From contig NC_090618.1 in the NCBI RefSeq assembly GCF_004359215.1, positions 2,973,827-3,031,635 of the forward strand: a DNA stretch of 57,809 nt, read 5' to 3'. The translations under genes and the position numbers were made by a program. Positions 1-9,200 of the stretch are shown one piece after another (position 1 is the stretch's first letter; the number at the start of each line of letters is the position of its first letter). Source of the DNA: Bremia lactucae. Lineage: Eukaryota; Oomycota; Peronosporomycetes; Peronosporales; Peronosporaceae. Under the pieces are notes generated by a model. It ran no database searches. It saw only the letters and a program-made list of their open reading frames with translations, and was not told where the DNA came from.

Positions 1-347
1 AGCGTCATCAGTTACGCGTGGTATCTATAAAGATACGCTCGTAATACATATTAAATGATATCTATAGAGATAACATTTTAATTGGTAAAAATAGGTATTT
101 GTATTTAATTCTATTATATATTAATCAGTCTGAAAATTACTACCTACTTGGTAAGTGCGCACGAGGAGACGGATTACCGCTCCTGTGACGTCACTTCACC
201 AGAGTTCTTAGTGTGTTGGGTGAGGTCGCTTGCGCCCCCCCACAACTACCTCACTGCACGCAAGAGAAGCAGGTTTAAACGCTTCCTCGCTGTGCTAGGG
301 TGTCCGCCTAAGTAGAGCGTGGCCGCATTACGACGTGCCCGCCTACA
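1..347 (+). repeat. LTR fragment of a Ty3/Gypsy-type element (3' part)
   Basis: Seen: this stretch aligns by eye with the second half of the complete LTR at 4252-4732, including the motifs aagtgcgcacgagga and the LTR end gcccgcctaca at 337-347. It keeps about 60 bp (around 250-300) that the LTR at 4252 lacks but the inverted LTR at 1541 has. Its 5' part lies outside the window. No polypurine tract can be judged, so solo LTR or 3' LTR cannot be decided. Confidence 0.8.
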
Positions 348-784
348 AATTCGATGTGGTCCGGAAAAAAGTTATCTTTCTTCACCAGCAAGATAAAAAA
401 ATAGAGCTGTTAAGAGAGCAAAGGTGTTTGACAGTTAACACTGTTACTACAGCAGTAGTCACATGCTGCTGCCGGCTCAACGCCCACGCGTCGACTCGAA
501 GGCTTGAAGGCTTAAAGAGTGGCATTTCCAAGTTCAAGGAAGTCGAAAATGTATTTAAATTCGTCCAACTTGACGTTGACATCGAAGCTCATAACAGAAA
601 AAAATTCATCCGGATAACCACGCGAATTTCTTACAATATCATCCGAAAAACGAAGCTGCCGTAAGAATTCTTTTTATTGAAGAAACGACTCCTCTTTAGG
701 CGGCAAACAACGAGGGGAATAGTCAAAGCTCATTGTGTAAGAAAGACAATTTGATAACATAATCTAGTAGGTGATAATGACATA
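348..784. other. Sequence between two LTR copies, no supported gene
   Basis: About 440 bp between the LTR fragment ending at 347 and the target-site repeat of the next element. A plus-strand open frame of 109 codons runs from inside the LTR end (335) to 664, but it has no recognisable motif and its start lies in the LTR, so I do not call it a gene. Confidence 0.4.
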
Positions 785-789
785 GGCCA

Positions 790-925
790 TGTTACGGGCT
801 AAAGTTGCCCTAATGTTACACAATCTCTGTTAAAACACTTGGTGTACTTAAGGGATGGTCAATTACTTAGGTAAAGTAATTAGACCCAGCACTCGGGTTT
901 GGTTCACATTTATGACCAAGCCTTG
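790..925 (+). repeat. 5' LTR, first about 136 bp
   Basis: Matches the beginning of the LTR at 4252 (TGTAACGGGCTAAAG there, TGTTACGGGCTAAAG here) up to gaccaagccttg, then switches abruptly to inverted gag sequence. The rest of this LTR is found inverted at 1541-1955. The starting TG and the preceding GGCCA mark the element boundary. Confidence 0.8.
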
Positions 926-1540
926 ACATGGCGCGAATCTTTTCCTTACAGATCGCCCATGTAGGGAACGCCGTTATGTCCTCCATAATGCGCTGGGTAA
1001 GCCCACTCTGAGGCCTTACCGAGCAGGTGCGACATGGCGTACGACACCATCCGGCTGTCGTCTTCGATGAGCTGCACGACACCGCATTGTTTCACGGCTA
1101 AAGCCAGTAAAAATTGTGTGCGCTGCAGTTCCATCGAACTTAGGCGGGTCCATCCGAATGGGCCTCGGCTGATGCGGCCGGGTAGAGAGTATATCAACAG
1201 TCCTGTTGAGAGCCTCGCTCCGATCCTATTCATGCCTTAGCTCATCCTTGGTCTGAGTGACGGACCTCTACGCAGCATGGCTCTGTGCCTCGGACGCGCC
1301 TTTCCGTTCGCTGTCCGAGCACGAATGCCTTAGACTGCTCCTACTGAGCAGCATATTGCTCAGAAGGACTGCCCAGGAGCCTGGTCAGGCTTGTTCACAA
1401 AGTCCCTGCGTTACGTGCCCTGTCACCTCCCGATGATGCTCGGAGACGTGGGAAAAATGAGCTTAATTAATGTTGAGGCTCCATCATCAAGTACACACGC
1501 AGAGATGCGGGTCGTGGGAAGGATTACAAGTGTTACCAAG
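926..1540 (-). pseudogene. Retroelement gag N-terminal relic plus leader, inverted
   Basis: On the minus strand, 1233 to about 930 encodes a Gag-like stretch with the pattern DDSRMVSYAMSHLLGKASEW, resembling the Gypsy gag signature of alternating hydrophobics followed by L-x-G-x-A-x-x-W. A frame change is needed near 960 to continue through KEKIRAM. The region next to the inverted LTR end (1540 leftwards) reads TGGTAACACTTG on the minus strand, two bases after the LTR, which is where a tRNA primer-binding site should lie. Coding is broken; this is a relic. Confidence 0.65.
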
Positions 1541-1955
1541 TGAAGGCGGCACGTCGTAATGCGGCCACGCTCTACTTAGACACACACCCTAGCAAAGCGA
1601 GGAAGCCGTAGACCGTCTGCTCTTGCGCGCAGTGAGGAAGTTGCGGTGGGTGCGTTAGCGACCACACTTAATGCACTAAGTACTCTAGTGAAGTGTCGTC
1701 ACGGGAGCGTTAATCCGGCTCTTCGTGCGCGCTTACTAAGAAGGAAGTAGTTTTCGGACTAATTCGTATATAATCGAATTAAATATAAATAATCAATTTA
1801 ATCTATCAAAATGTCATCTCTATCGATAACACTAATATGTATTGCGAGCGTATCTTACTAGATACCTCTCGTGACGGTTGACGCTAGCCGTCATCACGGA
1901 TGACGCTAAACATCATCCCTCCTAATGTGAATGCACCTATCTGCAACACATACAA
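1541..1955 (-). repeat. Inverted remainder of the 5' LTR
   Basis: Reverse-complement match to the LTR at 4252-4732 from about its base 137 onward. The minus-strand 3' end reads acgtgccgccttca, equivalent to acgtgcccacctaca in the complete LTR. The missing first part of this LTR is the plus-strand piece at 790-925, so the two pieces plus the gag leader between them form one inverted block. Confidence 0.8.
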
Positions 1956-2520
1956 CCAGCCGCAAAAACAGCGAAGTGTTGCTTCAGGCGCGCTTCTTTG
2001 GAGCGCGACAGGCGAAGCGACCTTGGCAAGAGTATGTGCAAGAGATACGCTCGCTGTCGGCATTAACGTAGGTCCGATTCCGGAGCTTATTAAGGTGCCC
2101 ACGTTTATGAACTGACTAAGGCATGGCCTATCGCGACAGGCCCTTTTCAGAAAGGTGCCGTCGACGATGAAAGAGGCAATCCAAATTGCCTTGGTTGCGG
2201 AGCAATCGTACAACAGTGCCTCGGCGACAGCTTGTTATAAGCCGTCGGCCGAGAGGTCAGATGCCACTTCCATAGAGTTGAGCAATGTAGACGTTGTTGT
2301 TATAAATAGGGCAAGCGCGGCCATGTGATTGCTCGCTCGTATGACATGGTCCCTGCTAGGGCAAAGACCAATCCCAAAGGGCGATGGCAAAAACCACCGT
2401 GCGAGACACATGAGTTCTGCATCGATCACTGAGGGGTCGGGAAATGCAGGCGCGCAGTAGGGGCGGGATGCCTTACAGACGCGGACTCTGAAGCTACCCC
2501 TAAGTTCAGATTTGTCGAAC
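1956..2520 (+). pseudogene. Retroelement gag C-terminal relic
   Basis: Plus-strand translation, with shifts and stops, reads RPWQEYVQEIRSL, then PIPELIKVPTFMN, LFRKVPSTMKEAIQIAL and EQSYNSA. These match the layout of Gypsy Gag C-terminal regions known from oomycetes (role known from the family; match judged by eye). In-frame stops occur, for example TGA right after PTFMN near 2112. The identical sequence recurs at 13176-13740. Confidence 0.65.
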
Positions 2521-3508
2521 AAATGGGTAGCATAGTCACTGAGGTCTCGAAATTTCGGACCTCAACCCTGCTGGTCTATAGCGCTCATGTAAGAGGCTAT
2601 GACCAGGTGATGACCCTCCTAGTGAATTTGGGTGCATCACAAAATTTGTGAAACTCGCGGTTCTAAGAAAGAGACCGGCGATGTTTGAGTCGCTTTGCCA
2701 GGATGGCAAGCGAGAAGAGGCGACCGTTCGTTTAGCGAACGGCGCGCTCGTTAAGTCTGAGGGAGTTCAGGTAGAACTCGCCTTCAGCTTTAGTGACTTC
2801 TCTTGTAAAGAGAAGTTCACAGTGCTAGGAATGGAGAGTCCGTATGACCTCATCCTAGGCATGCCATGGTTGGCAAAGTACCAACCATGGATAGACTGGC
2901 GTACACGCACAGTTGCGAACTCTACGCAGGACACCGGAAAGGATGTGCTCCTGCGAGAGGCCTATGCAACTGATGTCGTGTCGAACACAGTTGAGGGTGC
3001 GTTGACGGGATGTCAAACGTCACCAATTCCTACCCAGCTCGTGGAGACTGAGGTAGTGAATAGGACGATGACAAGTAGTCATGCGTCCGAATGTCCTGCA
3101 CAGAGCCGAGAGCCTGTGGCAGTAGACGGCGAGCTGACAAGAAGTCATGCGTCGCATAAACCGGCACAGTGCCAAGAGCCTGGTGCGGTTGGAAGGGGTG
3201 CGTTAGCCAGGAGTGCAACGGCACCCGCTTCCCAGAAAAAGGTCGTGGTGACTCGAAGAACGAGTACCCGACAGATTAGGACGATCAAAGGCACGTCTAA
3301 ACGAGTGACCTTTGGATCAGTCTCTAATGAAGAGGACGGGCCTTCGAACGAGGTGTTCGAGGCCGTCAAAGACGAAATTGCGGAGGCATCCTCAGTTGAG
3401 GTGCTCCGGCAAGTCTTTAAATCTGCCGAGGAGATAGTAAATCTCCCGGAGATGTCGTGGGATCTGTTCCTTGCCGAATTAAAGGAAGGAAAGATCCACG
3501 AAATAGTC
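2521..3508 (+). pseudogene. Gypsy retropepsin-like region, longer variant, cut by N
   Basis: The frame from 2648 carries the C-terminal protease signature DLILGMPWL (about 2850-2876) and continues through a linker into sequence of the kind that leads toward reverse transcriptase, but stops at the single N at 3509. The N-terminal active-site motif upstream reads N-L-G-A-S instead of D-T/S-G-A/S, and a missing T near 2645 relative to 13866 puts it out of frame. So the protease is doubly broken. From about 2626 on it diverges from the copies at 3641 and 13868 by several percent, suggesting another element or haplotype. Confidence 0.65.
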
Positions 3509-3509
3509 N
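3509..3509. other. Single-N assembly join
   Basis: One N separates two stretches. The bases after it (gaacaaatgggtagcatagt) repeat those at about 2518-2537, so the join duplicates rather than continues the element. Typical of a scaffold join between overlapping or haplotypic contigs. Confidence 0.85.
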
Positions 3510-4183
3510 GAACAAATGGGTAGCATAGTCCCTGAGGTCTCGAAATTTCGGACCTCAACCCTGCTGGTCTATAGCGCTCATGTAAGAGGCTATGACCAGG
3601 TGATGACCCTCCTAGTGAATTTGGGTGCATCACAAAATTTGTGAAACTCGCGGTTCTAAGAAAGAGACCGGCGATGTTTGAGTCGCTTTGCCAGGATGGC
3701 AAGCGAAAAGAAGCGACCATTCGTTTAGCGAACGGCGCGCTCATTAAGTCTGAGGAAGTTCAGGTAGAACTAGCCTTCAGCCTTAGGGAATTCTCTTGTA
3801 GAGATAAGTTCACAGTGCTAGGTATGGAGAGTCCGTATGACCTCATCCTAGGCATACCATGGTTGGCGAAGTACCAACAATGGATAGACTGGCGTAGACG
3901 CACAGTTGTGAACTCTACGCAGGACACCGGAATGGATGTGCTCCTGCAAGAGGCGTATGCAACTGATGACGTGTCGAACACAGTTGAGGGTGCGTTGATG
4001 AGATGTCAAACGTCACCAATTCCTACCCAGCTCGTGGAAACTGGGGTAGTTAAAAGGACGATGACAAGTAGTCATGCGTCCGAATGTCCTGCACAGAGCC
4101 AAAAGCCTGTGGCAATATACAGTAAGCTGACAGGAAGTCAAGCGTCCCATGAACCGGCACGGGGTCAAAAGCCTCGTGCGTAA
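3510..4183 (+). pseudogene. Gypsy protease relic, short variant (first copy)
   Basis: Same sequence as 13738-14411 apart from small differences: N-L-G-A-S instead of D-L-G-A-S, and a one-base deletion just before 3641 that breaks the frame. The second protease motif (DLILGIPWL, about 3840-3866) is intact. The frame ends with a stop at 4181-4183, about 70 bp before the 3' LTR, leaving no room for polymerase or integrase. Confidence 0.7.
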
Positions 4184-4238
4184 CTGCTCGCAGTTCCTCG
4201 CTCCTCTTTGACGAATTTAAAATGAAAATCCGTTCTTT

Positions 4239-4732
4239 AAGAGGGGATTGGTGTAACGGGCTAAAGTTGCCCTAATCTTACACAATCCCCGTTAAGTACA
4301 CTTGGTGTACTTAAGTGATGGTCAATTACTAAGGTAAGTAATTAGACCCAGCCCTCGGGTGTGGTTCACATTTATGACCAAGTCTTGTGTATGTGTTGCA
4401 CATAGGTGCATTCACATTAGGAGGGATGATGCCTAGCGTCATCCGTCACGAGAGGTACCTAGAAAGATACGCTCGCAATACATATTAGTGTTATCGATAG
4501 AGATGACATTTTGATAGATTAAATTGGGAATTTATATTTAATTCGATTATATATGAATTAGTCCGAAAACTACTTCCTACTTAGTAAGTGCGCACGAGGA
4601 GCCGGATTACCGCTTCCGCGACGACACTTCACTAGAGTACTTAGTGCATTGGGTGTGGTCGCTAACGCACCCACCACAACTAGGGTATGTGTCTAAGTAC
4701 AGCATGGCCGCATTAAGACGTGCCCACCTACA
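4239..4732 (+). repeat. Polypurine tract and complete 3' LTR (first copy)
   Basis: The LTR spans 4252-4732 (481 bp), beginning TGTAACGGG and ending CCTACA, so the ends form TGTA...TACA. Immediately before it (4239-4251) lies aagaggggattgg, a purine-rich tract in the position used to prime plus-strand DNA synthesis. The following five bases GGCCA match those before the 5' LTR at 790. An identical unit is at 14467-14960. Confidence 0.85.
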
Positions 4733-4737
4733 GGCCA

Positions 4738-5640
4738 TGAGCAGACATCTTTATTAGTGGCATCTTGTAAAGATTTCGTTGGGGAGTATGACAAATTAAG
4801 GAAGATTTATATATTTTTAGAGACAAATCATTGATATTCAAACATAGAGCATCACGCACACTACGTGTAGAATGAGATTACAGGGTCTTAGCAACCAAAA
4901 ATTCATTCTAAGGCTTTCATAATAAAAAAATAAACTTTATTAGTATGTAAAGCTCCAACGCAACGATCTTCTATCTACTACCGACTTTATTACATTAATA
5001 ACAAACTATGTATGGCGCTTCCTTGCGAACTGCACAATCGTATTTTGTGACGATTGGCGGATTTGATTTATAAATAAATCAACTAATCCATAGAACTGAT
5101 GTCTTAATGCATCATATAGCCAAATTTGGTAATGTTGAAGCTATGAAGTCAAATAATAAGTCAATATAATTTTTTGTACTTCTTTGCTTATTTCCTCTCA
5201 TAAAAACAACATTTATATTACTCGTTTAGGGATAATACTTATGTAACTCAATACCCCGTTACGATCTGTTCATAAATTTTAGAACAAATTTGATCATTAA
5301 TAATAAGGCATGACAATCTATACAAATATCGGTCGAGCTTCCAAAGCCGCCTATTAGATCAAATAGCACTCGCTATATGTTCAGCGAGCTCATCTAAATG
5401 TCAGCGACAAAACAATACAGTGGGTATTCATATGCCTTCTTGATGATAGTCTTTGAGATGGCAACAAGCATCTTTTGCTTAACATTGGAAGGGTAACATC
5501 AATTTAAGCGGTGTGGATTACACAAAAGTCAGCGCTTGCGCTTGCTATTCACTTTGCAAATAGTCGCTGAAAGTTGCAAATAATCTTTTTAATATCAATT
5601 ATTGAGCTTACTGACTTGACCGCAAATTCAAATTATTGCT
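4738..5640. other. AT-rich intergenic sequence (first copy)
   Basis: About 900 bp between the 3' LTR and the region downstream of the golgin gene. It has many short A/T runs and no open frame or motif I can support. It is repeated almost exactly at 14966-15868. Confidence 0.5.
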
Positions 5641-5664
5641 ACATAAAATTTGTTGTCACTCAGA

Positions 5665-5951
5665 AGCTGCGGCCTCAAAAGCAAGCCTGACCCCATTGAG
5701 AGTCTTTTCGGGAATTTTAACGGGAGCGGGATGAGGGCGCTTTGATTGCTTTTCCTCCGACTCGGCAAGCGATGAGGACATGGAAAAGTTGCAGGAGGAA
5801 TGTCGCAATTTAATAATTTCTCGACAGTCAAGACGCTACTTGCGTCAGACATTTAGACCTTCAAATATCACTTTATCGATCTTTCACGAAAAGCAAATGT
5901 ACTCATCATGGATGTGGAGGGGGAAGAAAGATCGAGTTTGCCTCGTTTGAC
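5665..5951 (+). pseudogene. Coding-like relic, possible 3' end of a gene
   Basis: Two plus-strand frames look protein-coding. About 5665-5730 gives KPDPIESLFGNFNGSGMRAL then a stop; the +1-shifted frame from about 5729 to 5951 gives SSDSASDEDMEKLQEECRNL followed by SRQSRRYLRQTF. Joined by a one-base shift they would be one chain with an acidic and a charged helical part. The shift is present in both copies (also near 15893-16179). Either a decayed gene end next to the transposon or an exon I cannot place. No family recognised. Confidence 0.25.
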
Positions 5952-6276
5952 GAGCCCGATTCAACATCGTGACTTTGATCACACCCTTTATTATTTAAGG
6001 GAGATTCTTTATCACGAGCGATCCCATCGCCACACGTTAGCGGTGACGGTCGATAATGTTTCTCGTGGTACTCATAAAAATACACTTTCGATTGATCAAC
6101 CAAACAAGGATAATACTCCTCTCCGACATCTATCTCTAAAATTTGCGCTCCCCATCAGCGTCTATAGTTTCAAACGTCACTTACACATCAACAATACTAC
6201 GCAGCAAATGGATTCAGCGGTGTCGAAAACTCATCCTCGTCGCTCCCAAATGATAGCACGCCTTTCTTGTCCGTAA
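5908..6276 (+). CDS. Hypothetical protein, overlaps golgin 3' end (first copy)
   Basis: A 122-codon plus-strand frame beginning MDVEGEERSSL at 5908. Its last 80 bp lie antisense to the final golgin exon (6562-6197). It has no signal peptide, membrane segment or motif I recognise, and it is rich in H, R and S. It is also intact at 16136-16504, but the copies are near identical, so this carries little evidence. It could be a chance frame in the golgin 3' UTR. Confidence 0.2.
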   Translation: MDVEGEERSSLPRLTSPIQHRDFDHTLYYLREILYHERSHRHTLAVTVDNVSRGTHKNTLSIDQPNKDNTPLRHLSLKFALPISVYSFKRHLHINNTTQQMDSAVSKTHPRRSQMIARLSCP

Positions 6277-9200
6277 TGCCAAGAGCAGCACCGATCGTGT
6301 TGCCCCTTGTAGTGGGTGAAGGCTTAAAGTTGTGCGGTGCGGCCAGCGATTTAGGAGCCGACGGAGCAGTTGTGACTCCTCCAAAGAGCGAAAACACAGT
6401 CCCAAATATTCCCGATCCTTCCTCATTTAACCGATGGGCAGTCGCGACCATCTGATATTCCTGCGGGCTAAAATTTAGTAGCGTGGCAATGACAGGCACG
6501 AGCTGCTCCTTTTCACTTGATACTTGACTTTGAATGTATTTCATTATAACATTCTTCAAATACTATTCAATTCAACACATACAATATTATTGTCATTCGC
6601 GAATAAAACATCAGCTCAATAATTACTTTGCATTGCCATACCTCAATATTTATTGCCTCGGAGGAACGATCGCCAATAACTTGTTGCTGTCTATTAGCTG
6701 CCTCGAGCTTTGCAAAGGTACTTTCGTACTAGAATAAAAGATATAAAGTGCCATTAACACAAGCACCACTAAATATTGCAATAGACAACATACCTTGTCC
6801 TGATAAAGACGCGCGCTCAATTCAAGTTCCTGGAGCTGAGCCTTCAGTCTGTCAATTTCATCCTCATCCATCGACAATTTTCTTGCCAGCTGCTCTGAAT
6901 CATTCCCTGCTCCTGCCTTTGACGCACGAGGAATAGGACACGAGTCCACGACCGCTGCAGTCATGTGCTCATGCTGCGCTTCAATCGTAGAATGATGCAA
7001 ATAGCCATTGCCACCTTCAAAATCAAACGATCGCGACGACGACGCGGTTGAACGCCGCTCCTTCTCGATTGGTGAAGATGCTGGCGAGTACGAACGATGA
7101 ACAGCCTCGTTTGCCAACGATGCAACAGCAGAAACGGCCGCCTGTAGCTGCTTGGATAAGTCGCTGATCTTGTCCTCTTTGGCTTGTACTGCCTGCTCTA
7201 TAGACGCGTGAGCTTCCTCTTCTAGCCTGTGATTTTCGTATTCCAAGCTTTCATTGCGTTTTGTAAGGATTTGGATCTGAGTCTCAAGAGGGCGCCGCTC
7301 ATTGTCTAATGCCGTTTCCAAACGAGTCACTTCGGCCTTTAAACTGTCAATTTCGAGCCTCAAAGCTGTTTCAATCGCGCACTTTTCGGCCATAAGTGTT
7401 TCATTAGCGCTCTGGGTACGCGCAGCTTCCATGCTTTTAGCCTCCATCCGTTCGTGCGTGTCCTGTAGCTCTTCATTTAAAGCACTAATACGACGTTTCC
7501 CAACAGACACTTCCAGTTCCAATTTGTTCGAATACTCGGCAGCTTGCTTTATATTTAGCTTGTTCTCACTCGACGCTTTCTTAAGTGCCGTGTGTGCCCG
7601 CTTCTTGTACGTTCCAAGAGCTGTTCTAGCAGCAGTGGCTCCTTTCGTTTCCACCTCGGCTTGCTGCTTTAATTTAGTTATTTCGTTTCTAAGCTGCGTA
7701 ATGTTTCCCTGATGCAAGTCGGCATTAGCATCTGTGACAGCTTGGAGCTGCGTGACCTTTTTGTTTGCATTAGACAACTGGGCTTCGAGCTCCATCCGTT
7801 CGGCTTCGTACTTCCGATTAATTTCTTCCCGACCGCTTTCAACTTGGCTCAGCTTCTCCTCCATGCGTCGAGCGAAGTCAATTTGACTCTGCACTTCCTG
7901 TTCCTTCGTCTCATAAGCTTTCGACAAGGCTGAAAATAAATTCTCAAGCTCCGACATTTTTAATTGAGTTGCCTCTTCGCGCACGATAGCAGCTTGTAGT
8001 GCCTCCTTGACCTCATCATGTCTACACCGAGTCTGATTAATTTGGTCATCGTACACCAAAACTTGCTTCTCAAAAGACTCTATTTGGCTCTGTGCGTCAC
8101 GCAACTCGTTTGCTAGTGAGTTTACATGTTCTCGAGATAATGCAAGCTCGTGCTTTGTTGAATCCATCTCTGAAATAGAGGCAGAGAGCCGAATATTTAG
8201 CTCGTCATACGACGCTTTTGAACGATCGAGCGTAGTGGTTTGCTGGGTCAATCGATCCTGCATTTCGTGCAGGTGCTTCTTCAGACGCTTGTACGCCGCC
8301 ATCACCTCCTCTAGCTTCGACTTCAGCGTTAGAATCACTTCATCCTTCTTCATTACATTTACAGAATGGCTCTTTTCCTTCACCGCTAGCTCGTTACGAA
8401 GCAAGGCAACTTCAGCTAAAGCAGAGCGGGATGACTCAAACATCAGGCCTATTTGATCTGTAAGAGCTGCAATCTCTGTTGCCGACGTTTCAGATTGCAA
8501 TTTTACACAATCATGAAGCTGCGCCTCGAGTGTGCAGATCTGATTCTCTAGCTTCTCTATCACCTCAATTGCATTAACGGCCTTCATTGTCGCAGCTTGA
8601 AGATCGATCTCGAAGGCAAGCTTGTTTGACTCATAATTATCAATCTTCTCAACAAGCACAGCCCTTTCGTTCGTTAGCGCATATACCCCACTTTTTTCCT
8701 TCTCCACATCAAGCTTCAAAACATTGTGCTCTTTCTCTGCAGCAACCAATTTTGCCTCTGTGTCAGCCAACTTCTGACGCATCGACTCCAGTGTCTCCTG
8801 CATCTGTGACGCTGAAGCATTCAAGCCCTGAATAGCTTCTTCTGCAGTCTCAGCCTCTTGTTCGAACTGTTTTTGTTGCTCCTCCAGTTCGCTTTCTAAC
8901 GACTGAATGCGCTCGTGCAAGCTTGACACCTCTGTATTCTGAGCGTCGCGATGTGACTCAATCTCGCTCAGAGCCTTGCTCGCCGACTCGCGATCCTCCT
9001 CTGCAGCAACCAATTTTGTCTCCGTATCGGCCAATTTCTGACGCATCAACTCCAGCGTCTCCTGCATCTGTGACGCTGAAGCATTTAAGCTCCGAATAGT
9101 TTCCTCTGCCGTCTTAGCCTCTCCTTCGTAGTGTTTCTGTTGCTTTTCGAGCTTGCTTTCTAACGAGTGAATACCCGCGTGCAACATCTTTTCACTTATC

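Larger units (their letters stand above)
785..4737 (+). mobile_element. Non-autonomous Ty3/Gypsy LTR retrotransposon (with assembly join inside)
   Basis: Seen: the 5' LTR starts with TGTTACGGGC at 790 and is preceded by GGCCA (785-789). The 3' LTR runs 4252-4732 and is followed by GGCCA (4733-4737), a 5-bp target-site duplication as expected for Gypsy elements. Between them are an inverted block (about 926-1955), a degenerate gag, a retropepsin-like region and a purine-rich tract before the 3' LTR. No reverse transcriptase, RNase H or integrase is present: protease runs almost directly into the 3' LTR. A single N at 3509 joins two overlapping contig ends, so the protease region appears twice here. 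The uninterrupted version, starting at 12597, gives an estimated element length near 2.95 kb. Inference: a deletion derivative mobilised in trans. Confidence 0.75.

Noticed and set aside
1884..2213. Minus-strand 109-codon protein in the LTR/gag region
   Set aside because: It spans the inverted LTR and antisense gag; the plus strand carries the recognisable Gag pattern.
6650..6793. Golgin C-terminal transmembrane segment
   Set aside because: It lies between a GTATGT donor and TTCTAG acceptor; splicing it out gives a GRIP domain.
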